The notes under the pieces were generated by a model, which made no database searches, was not told the DNA's origin, and saw only the letters and a program-made list of their open reading frames with translations. This document shows, in pieces, positions 1 to 9,201 of a stretch of 64,000 nt of DNA. Within the stretch, counting starts at the first letter, position 1. The number at the start of each line of letters is the position of its first letter. Location of the stretch: positions 1 through 64,000 of the forward strand of contig JAEWIY010000216.1 of the NCBI GenBank assembly GCA_023386835.1, written 5' to 3'. Position numbers and translations under genes: made by a program. The stretch is from Verrucomicrobiota bacterium (GTDB taxonomy: Bacteria; Verrucomicrobiota; Verrucomicrobiia; Opitutales; Opitutaceae).

Positions 1-13
1 GTGCTCGGGCTAC

Positions 14-1474
14 TCAGTCTCGGGCATCGCTCCGTGAACCGGGCGGCGGGTAGCCGCGCGCCGCATCGTCGAGCACCAGCACCCAGTCGAGCAACTCGCC
101 CGGCGTCGGCGGCAGGAAGGTTCGTTCGGGCGCGCGGGCAAATTCGCCAATCAGCTCCGCTGTGCCGTCGCGTGGATTAAACCACCAGGCGCGCAGCGTC
201 TTACCCGACAACGTTTCGAGGCGGAGGGTGAAACGCCGGCCCGACGGCACGTAGATCATCGCGTAGCTGCCGGTTTGATCGCGCGTGGCGACCATGCGGT
301 AAATCCCCGCCCCCGGCCACGCGGTGGGCGGCTTTCCCTCTTTGATCAGCGATGGATCCGGGATCCGGGTGAGGAACGGCCGCGATTCGATCAACCAGCG
401 CCCAAACGGCATCTGCCGTGCTCCGGGGGCATCGAGCGCTTCCCTCCACGTGAGCAGTGGCATGTTGACGGGTTTCCGTTTTTCCGGGTCGTACATCTGC
501 CACACGGAATGATGCCCGTACGTGTGGCCGAACGCGCCGTTGAACAAATCCCAGTAAAGCGCACGGCGCACATCGGCAGCCGTCGAATGTCCCCGCTCCT
601 TCGCCTTAAATGAGACCGGGTGATCTTCGTAGATCGGTTCCCCATCGATCACAGGTTTGATCGGCTCCCGCCGGTAATCGGCGAGTACGGACTCGTACCG
701 GCTGTATTCGTTTTCATGCCCGTTCTGGCGCATGTTGAAGTCGAGCCAGGTTTCATCGTGAAACCATTGCGCCGAACCGGCGCCGCCTGGGGGATGATAG
801 GTGATCAGGTGGCGGCCGCCGTCGCCGGCCCGCACGCCCTCGGCCATCGCGCGATGGATCGCCTGATGCGCGTCCGCCTCCGCCGGGCGGTCACCGCCGA
901 GGATCCAAATCACCGCCTTGTCGCGAAAGCGCCGGCCGATCCACTCGCCATAAACCCGCGCGTTTTCCGGAGTGAAAATCTCCGGACCCACGCCCCACGA
1001 ACTCTTCATCCACTTGTCGCCCCAGGTCGGAAGCAGACCGATGCGCAATCCATGCTTCGCCGCGCGATCCAGCAAGTCCTCCACGTGGTCCCAGTAATCG
1101 TTGTTGGGCCCTTCGATCACCGCCGGGCGCGTGGGATCGTTGTCGATCAGCGGCAGATGCCCGTACGCGTTCGGCGTCCCAAGACCGTCCTGTTCCGCCA
1201 AGGCCACCGCCTGGATCACGGTAAACCCCTGGCGCGCCCGATGCGCAAAATACCGGTCAGCCTCCTCGCGAGTCAGGCAATGAAAGAGCTCCCACGCGGT
1301 ATCACCGAGATAGAAAAAGGGTTGCCCGTCCTCGGTCACCAGGAACCGGCGATTCTCGCTCACGACGAGCCGCGACAGTGCACCGGTCGCTCCGGTATCG
1401 GCCGCGTGAACACACAACCCGGTCAAGACGGCGCCAAGGAAAGTCCAAACACAGAAAGATCGGGGTCGTCTCAT
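14..1474 (-). CDS. Exported DUF4038 / GH140-like glycoside hydrolase
   Basis: This 486-residue protein has an N-terminal signal peptide (about residues 1-24, ending in VHA). A DUF4038 TIM-barrel region at about 35-370 opens with FFYLGDTAWELF. The C-terminal part, about 390-480, looks like the 'putative collagen-binding' beta domain that usually follows DUF4038. The characterised members are GH140 apiosidases acting on rhamnogalacturonan II side chains. Their two catalytic acids probably correspond to Asp195 in WILGGD and Glu279 in IDGEPIYED. The gene faces away from the histidine kinase starting at 1710, leaving about 235 bp for divergent promoters. The family call is strong; apiose specificity is inferred only from the family. 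Confidence 0.85.
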   Translation of the reverse strand: MRRPRSFCVWTFLGAVLTGLCVHAADTGATGALSRLVVSENRRFLVTEDGQPFFYLGDTAWELFHCLTREEADRYFAHRARQGFTVIQAVALAEQDGLGTPNAYGHLPLIDNDPTRPAVIEGPNNDYWDHVEDLLDRAAKHGLRIGLLPTWGDKWMKSSWGVGPEIFTPENARVYGEWIGRRFRDKAVIWILGGDRPAEADAHQAIHRAMAEGVRAGDGGRHLITYHPPGGAGSAQWFHDETWLDFNMRQNGHENEYSRYESVLADYRREPIKPVIDGEPIYEDHPVSFKAKERGHSTAADVRRALYWDLFNGAFGHTYGHHSVWQMYDPEKRKPVNMPLLTWREALDAPGARQMPFGRWLIESRPFLTRIPDPSLIKEGKPPTAWPGAGIYRMVATRDQTGSYAMIYVPSGRRFTLRLETLSGKTLRAWWFNPRDGTAELIGEFARAPERTFLPPTPGELLDWVLVLDDAARGYPPPGSRSDARD

Positions 1475-1709
1475 CGTTGCTGGTCATGACTCACCTCGCG
1501 CGGCGCGGCAACCGATCAAAGCCCTTCATCCATCAAAAACGTTCATAGACGGCGAAAGCGTAAAACGATCTGGAAAGTGCTCCGAGCGATATGTCTTTCA
1601 CTCGCGTGTGCCCGACCACAGCTGATTCCCTCTCAACACGTTACGAAAACACGGGCCGGTCGCCGATCGGGCATCCGCTTCCCTTTGAGTCCTTTAGGTT
1701 ACGCCTGCT

Positions 1710-3551
1710 GTGACGATTTTGGGGCGGTTGATCGCTTCGCCCAGATCAGAAACGCTGCCCCCGAAGGCCACGTTCGAGCAATGCTCCGTCGTGGACACGA
1801 CCCGGTCTTTGTACAAATCCGGGGCTTCGAGTCTGGCGTTTCACGGCTTGGGCATCGCGCTGACGATGGCGGTCGTCTGGGACAACTTTGATCCCAACTA
1901 CACGCTGACGTGGCTGGTGTGGGCGCTGGCCGTCACCGCGGTGCGCGGTTGGTTGATGTACGCCTACAAGCGCGCCTCGCTCGACGTCGAGTCGGCGGCG
2001 AAATGGCAGCGGGCGTTTGAACTCGGCTCCATCTGTTCAGCGCTGGTGTGGGGAGCGGGGGTGTGGATCTTCTTCGCCACGGAGGAACTGCTGCCGCGCC
2101 TGCTGATGATCGTGGTCGTGTGCGGCATGTGCGCCGCCGCCGCGCGCGCGCTCGCCTCGTCGCCACGACTTGTCGGCACGTATGTGGTGCTGCTGATCGG
2201 GCCGCTCATCATCCGTTTCCTGCAGTTGCCGGAATCCGGCACCTGGGCAGCCAGCCTGCTGACCTTCGCCTACGGATTGTATCTGGTCCATGGAGCACGG
2301 CGCGAGCAGCGCCGCAACCGCGCCAACCTGCGCCTGCTTTACGAGCACCAGGAACTCGTCGAAACGTTGCGCGAGGCCAAGGAGAACGCCGAGGCCGCCA
2401 GCCAGGCCAAGAGCGCCTTTCTCGCGACGATGAGCCACGAGATCCGCACGCCGATGAACGGCATCATCGGCATGCTGCAGCTGCTGCACCGCACTCCCCT
2501 GGCGCAGGATCAGCAGGAGCAGGTGGCGATCGCGCTCGGTTCGGCGGATGCGCTTCTGCGCCTGCTCAACGACATTCTCGACCTGTCGAAGATCGAAAGT
2601 GGCAACCTGGAATTTGAATCGATCGACTTCTCGCCGCAGCAGGCGGTGGAAGAGGTTCACGCCCTGCTCTTCTCCCGCGCCCGGGAGAAGGATCTCCAGT
2701 TTGCGTTGCGCATCGAGTCGACGCTGCCGGCCGCTGTCTCCGGTGACCCAATACGCTTGAAGCAGGTCCTGCTCAACCTTTGCGGCAACGCGATCAAGTT
2801 CACCTCGGAAGGGCGCGTGCAGCTGACGGTTTCCGTTTCCTCCCTGACGCTCGAGCAGGTCGCCCTCCGGTTTGAAGTGCTCGACAGCGGCATCGGCATG
2901 TCGCCCGAGACATTGTCGAAGCTGTTCCAGGTTTTCCGCCAGGGCGACAACAGCACGTCGCGCCGGTTCGGCGGCAGCGGACTGGGGCTGGCGATCTCAC
3001 AGCGGCTCGTCCGCAAGATGGGCGGCGAGATCACGGTCGAAAGCAACCCCGGCACCGGCTCGCTCTTCGCCTTCGAGATCAACCTGCCGGTCGCGGCCGC
3101 CCCGGTGAAAACCTCCGCGGCCACCGCCCCACCCTCCCTCGAACCGCTGCAAGGCCGGATCCTCGTGGCGGAGGACGACCGCGTGAACGGCGTCGTCATC
3201 GGCTCGATGCTCCGCAAGATCGGCGTGCAGCACACCCTGGTGGTCAACGGCTTCGCCGCGGTCGATGCCTGCGCCGCCCGGAGTTGGGACCTGGTGCTGA
3301 TGGACATGCAGATGCCAGGGCTCGACGGCCTTGAGGCCACCCGCCGTATTCGCACGCTGGAGACCGGCGTCAACATGCCGATCATCGCGCTGACGGCCAA
3401 CGTCATGCCGGAGGACCGGCTCGCCTGCCAGCACGCCGGCATGAACGATTTTCTCCCCAAGCCTGTCCGTTACGCCGAGTTGCACGCGTGCCTGCAGCGC
3501 TGGTTGCCCGCGGCCAAGAACACGGCCGATTCCGCCGCCCAGGCGGCCTGA
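1710..3551 (+). CDS. Membrane hybrid histidine kinase with C-terminal receiver
   Basis: This 613-residue protein has five or six hydrophobic segments at about 40-190, which form an unclassified MASE-like sensor with no large periplasmic loop. A short coiled coil (about 195-235) follows. The HisKA domain has the H-box SHEIRTPMNG, with phospho-accepting His243. The HATPase carries the N-box NLCGNAIKFT, DSGIGM and GSGLGLAIS. The receiver has Asp532 in LVLMDMQMPG and the conserved Lys in LPKPV. The first usable start after an in-frame TAG is GTG 1710, with no clear ribosome binding site, so the N-terminus is uncertain. It lies about 100 bp upstream of the LacI gene on the same strand and could help control the sugar locus, but nothing in the sequence proves that. 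The phosphorelay output partner is not in view. Confidence 0.9.
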   Translation: MTILGRLIASPRSETLPPKATFEQCSVVDTTRSLYKSGASSLAFHGLGIALTMAVVWDNFDPNYTLTWLVWALAVTAVRGWLMYAYKRASLDVESAAKWQRAFELGSICSALVWGAGVWIFFATEELLPRLLMIVVVCGMCAAAARALASSPRLVGTYVVLLIGPLIIRFLQLPESGTWAASLLTFAYGLYLVHGARREQRRNRANLRLLYEHQELVETLREAKENAEAASQAKSAFLATMSHEIRTPMNGIIGMLQLLHRTPLAQDQQEQVAIALGSADALLRLLNDILDLSKIESGNLEFESIDFSPQQAVEEVHALLFSRAREKDLQFALRIESTLPAAVSGDPIRLKQVLLNLCGNAIKFTSEGRVQLTVSVSSLTLEQVALRFEVLDSGIGMSPETLSKLFQVFRQGDNSTSRRFGGSGLGLAISQRLVRKMGGEITVESNPGTGSLFAFEINLPVAAAPVKTSAATAPPSLEPLQGRILVAEDDRVNGVVIGSMLRKIGVQHTLVVNGFAAVDACAARSWDLVLMDMQMPGLDGLEATRRIRTLETGVNMPIIALTANVMPEDRLACQHAGMNDFLPKPVRYAELHACLQRWLPAAKNTADSAAQAA

Positions 3552-3584
3552 GGGCGGCAGTCGCCGGTTTTCGGCTACGAAGGG

Positions 3585-3602
3585 GTGCAAACCTGTGCAA
3601 AC
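3585..3602 (+). promoter_or_regulatory. Direct repeat GTGCAAAC x2, possible LacI-family half sites
   Basis: GTGCAAAC occurs at 3585-3592 and again at 3595-3602, exactly one helical turn apart and about 50 bp before the preferred LacI start. The TGCAAA core also forms the arms of the palindrome at 4811-4830. An autoregulatory site is a reasonable inference but unproven. Confidence 0.35.
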
Positions 3603-3648
3603 ACGACTTGTGCCCACCCGATTGAAGCGTCAAAAGGGGCGAGCCACG

Positions 3649-4740
3649 ATGGCCGACTTCATCTCCCACCCCAGTCCGGCGGCCCGCGCCGGCATTGTCC
3701 AGATTGCCGAAAAGTTGGGGGTCTCCCCCTCCACCGTCTCCCGGGCGCTGCGCCCGGCGACGGCGCACCTCGTGCGGGAGGATCGGCGTCGGGAGATCCT
3801 GGCCCTGGCGGAGTCGATGCGCTTCTCGCCCAATCCGGGAGCGCGCATGCTGCGCAAGGGCGTGAACACGTCGCTGACCGTGGTCGTGCCGCACGATGAG
3901 AACATTTTCTTCTCCGAGTACTACGGGCGGTTCCTCTCAGGGGTCCTGCACGCGGCCGCCGCTCGCTCGTGGGATGTGCGGATCAGCACGAATCGGCGCG
4001 CTCCCGACCGCACGTTGCGCGAGTCGCTGCAGCAGCTCGGGCTCGACGCATCCGGCGTCGTTTACCTCGCCGAACCGTTGACCGCCGAGGACTTGGCAAG
4101 CCTGCAAGGTTTTCGCCGGCCACTCGTGCTGACAAAGTCGGCCCTGCCCGCGTCGGTCGACGCCACCGAGCTCGGCCTGCCGGTCGTGGGGGTCGACAAC
4201 CGCGCCGGGGCCAAGGCCGCCGCCAGCCTGCTCCTGCAACTCGGTCACCGCCGGATCGGCCTCGTGCTGGGGCCGGACAGCTCACGCGATGCAAACGAGC
4301 GCCGCCAAGGCTACACCAGCGTCCTGACGAAGGCCGGCGTCATGCCCGCCGCCGAATGGATTTACACCGGCAGCTTCTCACCCGAGACCGGGCGCGAGGC
4401 CGCGTTGCGCTTTTTCCAACGGCAGCCACGCCCGACCGCGCTGTGCTGCGCCAGTGACGAGATCGCGTTCGGAGTGATCGACGCGGCGAGGACGCTCGGG
4501 CTGTCGTGCCCCGAGGATGTTTCCGTGGTCGGTTTCGATGATGGCCCCTGGGCCAGCGTGTCCCGTCCGCAGCTCACCACCGTGCGGCAGCCGCTGGCGG
4601 ACCTGGCCGAACGCGCGGTCGGGCTGATCGTGGAAGCCGCGAGCAATCCCGGATTGATTCCGCGGTCGATGCACACTGCGGTGCCCGCGGCCTTGGTCAT
4701 GCGCGAGTCCACGCGCTCGCGGACCAACGGCCATTCCTGA
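3649..4740 (+). CDS. LacI-family transcriptional regulator
   Basis: This 363-residue regulator has an N-terminal LacI helix-turn-helix (IVQIAEKLGVSPSTVSRALR, about residues 16-35). A periplasmic-binding-protein-like effector domain covers about 75-355, with the typical GHRRIG and DVSVVGFDDG segments. I chose ATG 3649 because AAGGGG lies about 9 nt upstream and the helix-turn-helix then sits near the N-terminus, as is usual. An in-frame GTG at 3595 would add 18 basic residues. As the first gene of the plus-strand sugar locus it is the obvious candidate regulator of the genes from 4892 to 22105. The effector is probably a glucooligosaccharide or sophorose-like sugar, by context only. Confidence 0.9.
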   Translation: MADFISHPSPAARAGIVQIAEKLGVSPSTVSRALRPATAHLVREDRRREILALAESMRFSPNPGARMLRKGVNTSLTVVVPHDENIFFSEYYGRFLSGVLHAAAARSWDVRISTNRRAPDRTLRESLQQLGLDASGVVYLAEPLTAEDLASLQGFRRPLVLTKSALPASVDATELGLPVVGVDNRAGAKAAASLLLQLGHRRIGLVLGPDSSRDANERRQGYTSVLTKAGVMPAAEWIYTGSFSPETGREAALRFFQRQPRPTALCCASDEIAFGVIDAARTLGLSCPEDVSVVGFDDGPWASVSRPQLTTVRQPLADLAERAVGLIVEAASNPGLIPRSMHTAVPAALVMRESTRSRTNGHS

Positions 4741-4810
4741 ACCGGCCCAGCCGCCGGATCGGGCCGGCATCAGTTATTCTCGGATTGCAGCGGTTCGCAC
4801 CGCCCGCGCT

Positions 4811-4830
4811 TGCAAATGACAACGTTTGCA
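4811..4830 (+). promoter_or_regulatory. Candidate LacI-type operator
   Basis: TGCAAATGACAACGTTTGCA has perfect 6-bp arms (TGCAAA/TTTGCA) around an 8-bp spacer. It also contains the LacI-family pattern TGnnAACGTTnnCA at 4817-4830. It lies 61 bp before the ATG of the GH144-like gene and about 70 bp after the LacI gene, which is where a repressor operator would be expected. Confidence 0.55.
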
Positions 4831-4891
4831 GCCATCGATCAGGGCGCCCCAGTTGCCCCGGCGCGAGTACCGATCACGGTGCCCGTTCCCC

Positions 4892-7705
4892 ATGCCGAAC
4901 CCCAAGTCTCGCTCCGCTGTGTCTCCGTTCGCCCGACCCCTGGTTGCTGCCGCGGCCGTCGTCGGATTCGGAGCGTCGGCGTCGTGGGGCCAGCCTGAGC
5001 ACCTGCTCCGGCGCCCGATGCCGTGGCCCGGCTCACAGCCCGCCGCGACGTTCACGCCCGCCGACGACGCCTTCCTCGACGAACTGACACGCGCCTCGTT
5101 CCTCTACTTCGTGGAGCAGGTGCATCCGGTCACCGGCCTGGTGCACGATCGGGCGCCGGTCGACGGCTCCGCCCGTCCTGGCAAGGCCAGCATCGCCGGC
5201 TCGGGTTTCGCGTTTGCCGGCTGGGCGATTGCGGCCCACCGCGGCTGGGTCGAACGCGCCGCCGCGCTTGATTACGTCCGACGCGCCCTCGCCTTCCTGT
5301 GCGACCGGGCGCAACAGCACCGCGGTTTCTTCTACCACTTCATGGAGATGGACACGGGCGAACGCGCCTGGTCTTGCGAGCTGTCTTCGATCGATACGGC
5401 GCTGATGCTCGTCGGCGCGATCGCCGCGCGCGAGTACTTCCAGGACCCGGAGATCACCGCCCGGGTCAATCAACTCTACCGGGCCGCCGACTGGCAGTGG
5501 TTCCTCAATGGCGGCCAGGTGCTCGCGCTCGGCTGGCGCCCGGAGACCGGCTTCTCCCGGTATCGTTGGGTGCACTACAGCGAGCAGATGATGATGCCCC
5601 TGCTGGGCCTGGGCTCACCCGAGCCGGCCCACCGGCTCGAACCGGAGCATTGGCGCGCCTGGGAGCGCTCCCCTGTCGGCAGCTATGGCGCCTGGACCTT
5701 CCTGCAAGGGCCGCCACTGTTCATGCACCAGTTCACGCACGCCTACTTCGATTTCCGGGGACGGCGGGACGCGTACGCGGATTACCATCTCAACTCCATC
5801 CTGGCGACGCTGGCGCAACGCCAGGCCGCGATGGACCTCCGCCCGGAATTCCCCGCCTGGGGTGAACGTCTCTGGGGCGTCACCTCCTCCGATGCGGCCA
5901 GCGGTTACAAGGGCTGGGGCCTGCCGCCACGCACGCTCAACAACAACGCCCTCGACGGCACCCTCGTGCCTTGCGCCGCGGCGGGTTCAATCCCCTTCGC
6001 GCCACATGAGACGCTCTTGACGTTGCGCCACATGCGGACCGCTTACGGCGACCGGATCTGGGGGCGTTACGGGTTCGCTGACGCGTTCAACCCCCACACC
6101 GGCTGGGTGGCGACCGACAACATTGGTATCGATGTCGGCATTACCATGCTGATGGCGGAGAACGCCCGCTCGGGCTTTATTTGGGCGCTGTTCATGCAGG
6201 CTCCGGAAATTCAGCAGGCGATGGCGCGAGCCGGTTTCCTTTCCACCGGGCGCGCCCTGACCTGGCAGGAGCAGACGGAACTGCGCCGCATGGCTGAGGT
6301 GGCGTGGCAGTCCCTCGCCAACGAGCCATTGCAGTCCCATGCCGTTGGGCTGCAGATCACCGCCACGCTGGCCAGTCAGGCGCTGGGCCTCGCGAACGTG
6401 GAGGATGTGTCCAGCCGCGCGGAGATCCAGATCCGCACGGCGCGGATGCCGGCGGATGAGAAAGAGCGTTCGCGTTTCGCCGCTGCCCTGCTGACGGCGC
6501 GCCAGGCCTTCCCGCGACTCGCTGCGGCCGCGACCGAGCGCTGGAACGAAATCGATTGGACACAGGTCGAGCCGACTCAGAAACAGATCGGCTCCGGCAG
6601 CCGCCTGACGGTGTTCTTCCAGGTGGCGACGGGGGCACGCGAACCCGCCGCTTGGGACGCCTTGGCCCGCGATACGCAGCCCCTCGATCCGGTGCACGTG
6701 CTCATGCCCGCAACTGTGGAGGACCATTTCCTGCCCGGCCTCTGGCTGGACGAGCGCGAAATCATCACCGGTGCGTCGGCGTCCCAGCTCGCCTACCACC
6801 GGATGTATCAGAAACGGATGACGCAGCAGCCGAGCGGAACGGCTCGCTCCGTGTTAAACGCGGCGCTGCTCATCGACCACTTCCTCGCCGAGGTCGTGGA
6901 TGACCTGCGCCGCGATCCCCTGTCCGCCGAGTGGGTGCGAACGGCGGCGCCGTCCCATCGAGCGGCCCTGTTGATCGCGATCGCCAATGTGCTCGTGCCC
7001 GGCTGCGTGCGCACGTGGTTCCAACAGGATCCGGTCGTCCAGCAGGGACGCCGGCGCATCCGGGACTTCGGCGAGGCGGCCTACGGGCCCAACGTATCCG
7101 TGGTGGCCCGACGCGAACTCGCTGGTCCGCTGCAGGTCCCGCCGCCGCGCGAGCTGGTGGCGCGACCGGTTGGCCTGGGGGCCGAGGCGCTGGCCTGGCA
7201 GACGATGAGCGGACTCGAGTACCAGGATTCGCGTGCCGACGTACGGCCGGAGGATCCGCCGCTGGAGTTGCGGTTCGCCTTCTCGTGGGATGAGGCGGCG
7301 CTGCATTTCCACGCCGTAGTCTATGACACGCCGCCCGGCTCCAATCCTTCGCCGGATCGAACGGAGGCGGTTGAACTCTTCGTCGACCCGCAGTCGGACG
7401 GTTTGGAATGGGCCAGCCCCGACGACTTCCAGTTCAGCTACGATACGCGCCTCGGCCCCGGTGAATTCTTCCGCGGCGTGGTGTCGGAGGCCACGATCGA
7501 ACGAACGGAAACCGGCTACACGGTGCACGCCATCCTGCCGTGGGATGTCCTCGGTTTGATCCCGACGCAGGGACTGGAACTCGCGATCTCGCCGGCGGTC
7601 GTCCGTTCCGGCCCGGGCGAGTACGATCCGTCCCTCAAACTGAACTGGCGCTTCTTCCGGCGCCTCGATGAGCGGGTCGAGCTGGCCACCTTGAAACTCG
7701 AATAG
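4892..7705 (+). CDS. Exported GH144-like (glycoamylase-domain) glucanase with CBM9-like C-terminus
   Basis: The protein has 937 residues from ATG 4892. This start gives a basic n-region, a hydrophobic stretch and a signal cleavage near ASASWGQ; an upstream in-frame TTG at 4826 would overlap the operator. A glycoamylase-type (PF10091) alpha/alpha barrel fills about 65-450, with the family signature FNPHTGW...DNIGIDVG...ENARSGFIW at about 398-430. Residues about 480-740 match nothing I recognise. The last ~185 residues resemble a CBM9/DOMON-like beta sandwich. PF10091 proteins include GH144 endo-beta-1,2-glucanases. With the GH94 and GH3 genes downstream, extracellular or periplasmic attack on beta-1,2-glucan is the best reading. 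The next gene starts 26 nt after its stop. Confidence 0.8.
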   Translation: MPNPKSRSAVSPFARPLVAAAAVVGFGASASWGQPEHLLRRPMPWPGSQPAATFTPADDAFLDELTRASFLYFVEQVHPVTGLVHDRAPVDGSARPGKASIAGSGFAFAGWAIAAHRGWVERAAALDYVRRALAFLCDRAQQHRGFFYHFMEMDTGERAWSCELSSIDTALMLVGAIAAREYFQDPEITARVNQLYRAADWQWFLNGGQVLALGWRPETGFSRYRWVHYSEQMMMPLLGLGSPEPAHRLEPEHWRAWERSPVGSYGAWTFLQGPPLFMHQFTHAYFDFRGRRDAYADYHLNSILATLAQRQAAMDLRPEFPAWGERLWGVTSSDAASGYKGWGLPPRTLNNNALDGTLVPCAAAGSIPFAPHETLLTLRHMRTAYGDRIWGRYGFADAFNPHTGWVATDNIGIDVGITMLMAENARSGFIWALFMQAPEIQQAMARAGFLSTGRALTWQEQTELRRMAEVAWQSLANEPLQSHAVGLQITATLASQALGLANVEDVSSRAEIQIRTARMPADEKERSRFAAALLTARQAFPRLAAAATERWNEIDWTQVEPTQKQIGSGSRLTVFFQVATGAREPAAWDALARDTQPLDPVHVLMPATVEDHFLPGLWLDEREIITGASASQLAYHRMYQKRMTQQPSGTARSVLNAALLIDHFLAEVVDDLRRDPLSAEWVRTAAPSHRAALLIAIANVLVPGCVRTWFQQDPVVQQGRRRIRDFGEAAYGPNVSVVARRELAGPLQVPPPRELVARPVGLGAEALAWQTMSGLEYQDSRADVRPEDPPLELRFAFSWDEAALHFHAVVYDTPPGSNPSPDRTEAVELFVDPQSDGLEWASPDDFQFSYDTRLGPGEFFRGVVSEATIERTETGYTVHAILPWDVLGLIPTQGLELAISPAVVRSGPGEYDPSLKLNWRFFRRLDERVELATLKLE

Positions 7706-7731
7706 CTTTCCCGTCTCGCGCGCACGACCCC

Positions 7732-9201
7732 ATGCCGCACCGCCCGCCCCTTATCCGTCTGTCACGGTTCCGTCACTACGCCGGTCCCCGTCACTGGCTA
7801 GGCGGGCTGCTGCTGCTCGCGTTGGTGCTGCTCGGCGGCTGTCGCGCGGCCGAGGCGTCGTCTCAAGGCCGCGTGGTCATCAGCTATTGGGAGAAATGGG
7901 GCGGTTTCGAGGCGGAGGCGATGCGCGAGATCATTCGCGACTTCAACCGCAGCCAAAACCGGATCGAGGTCCGATTCCTCTCCATCTCGCCGATCGATGT
8001 GAAGCTGATGCTGGCGGCATCCGGCGGGAATCCACCGGACCTGTGTGGCATTTGGGAATACAACATTCCCGATCTGGCCGAGAAAGGAGCGCTGCTGCCG
8101 CTGGACGAGGCGCTCGCGGAAGCCGGGCTCGGCGCCGAGCACTATGTGCCCGCGTACTGGGCGCTCTGCCGGCACCGCGGCTTCACGTGGGCGCTGCCGA
8201 GCACGCCGGGAGCGGTGGCCTTGTATTACAACAAGCGCCTTTTCCGGGAGGTGGGACTCGATCCCGAAAAACCGCCACGCACGCTCGCTGAGGTTGAACA
8301 GATGAACCAGCGCCTCACGCGGGTGGAGTTGCTGCGCGACGGCCAGCGGGTGCGCCTGTCATTCGACCAGTTGACGGAAGAGGAACGCGCCTCCGGCCGG
8401 TATGAGATCGTGCAGATCGGGCATCAGCCGAACGACGTCGGCGGCATGCAGGTCGGGTTGTGGGGCTACTGGTTCGGCGGGAAATACTGGGACGAAGACC
8501 GCCAGATCACTGCAAATCATCCCGGCATCGTGGCCGCGTATCAGTGGCTCCGCGACAACATGGTGACGTACGGCGTGGATGCCCTGCGCAACTTCGGAGC
8601 GAGTTTCGGCCAGTCCCAGTCCGCCGCCAGCCCGTTCCTCGCTGGCAAGGGTGCCATGGTGGTGCAAGGGCCGTGGTATCCCAATTTCATCGAGAACTAC
8701 GCGCCCGGACTCGAATGGGGCGTCGCCCCCTTCCCCGCCGCGCCCGGCGTCGCCGATGACGCCCCGATGACACTCATCATCAGTGATATGCTGGTGATTC
8801 CGCGCGGGGCCAAACACCCCCGGGAGGCCTTCGAGTTCCTTCGCTACACGCAGCGTCGTGAGGTGGCGGAGAAACTCGCCCGGCTGCAGCGGAAGTTCAC
8901 GGCCTTGCGGGACGTTTCGCCGGAGTTTCTGGCGCAACATCCCAACCCTGCGGCGCACTTCTTTTCCGATCTCGCGCGCAGCCCGAATGCGCGCGCCGTG
9001 CCGCGCATCTCCATCTGGCGCGATTACGAAATCGAGCTGTCGGTGGCGGCGATGAACGTGCGCTTTCTCATCAAGTCCCCGGAGGACGCGCTGCGGGATG
9101 CGCAGGATCGCGTGCAGTGGCGATTCGATCGGGTGATGCGCCGCTGGGACATCGTGCAGGACGAACGCCTCGAGGAATGGAGAGAACATGCGCGTTGGTG
9201 A
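7732..9201 (+). CDS. ABC-transporter sugar-binding lipoprotein
   Basis: This 489-residue family-1 extracellular solute-binding protein (SBP_bac_1, MalE-like) has a hydrophobic signal ending in the lipobox LLGGC, which predicts a diacylglyceryl-cysteine anchor near residue 37. The mature part begins VVISYWEKWGGFE, typical of oligosaccharide binders, and has the usual hinge-domain signature around IISDMLVIPRGAKHP. It is longer than most binders (about 410-440 residues). Its last 14 bp overlap the first permease gene, so the two are probably translationally coupled. In the context of this locus the ligand is inferred to be beta-1,2-glucooligosaccharide, as for the Listeria binder encoded beside GH94 and GH3 genes. 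Confidence 0.88.
   Translation: MPHRPPLIRLSRFRHYAGPRHWLGGLLLLALVLLGGCRAAEASSQGRVVISYWEKWGGFEAEAMREIIRDFNRSQNRIEVRFLSISPIDVKLMLAASGGNPPDLCGIWEYNIPDLAEKGALLPLDEALAEAGLGAEHYVPAYWALCRHRGFTWALPSTPGAVALYYNKRLFREVGLDPEKPPRTLAEVEQMNQRLTRVELLRDGQRVRLSFDQLTEEERASGRYEIVQIGHQPNDVGGMQVGLWGYWFGGKYWDEDRQITANHPGIVAAYQWLRDNMVTYGVDALRNFGASFGQSQSAASPFLAGKGAMVVQGPWYPNFIENYAPGLEWGVAPFPAAPGVADDAPMTLIISDMLVIPRGAKHPREAFEFLRYTQRREVAEKLARLQRKFTALRDVSPEFLAQHPNPAAHFFSDLARSPNARAVPRISIWRDYEIELSVAAMNVRFLIKSPEDALRDAQDRVQWRFDRVMRRWDIVQDERLEEWREHARW

Noticed and set aside
1475..1709. AAAAACGTTCAT near 1540 as a LacI-type operator
   Set aside because: It lacks the flanking TG/CA arms and does not match the 4811 site.
3595..4740. 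GTG 3595 as the LacI start
   Set aside because: ATG 3649 has a better ribosome binding site and a normal N-terminus; the GTG coincides with a direct repeat instead.
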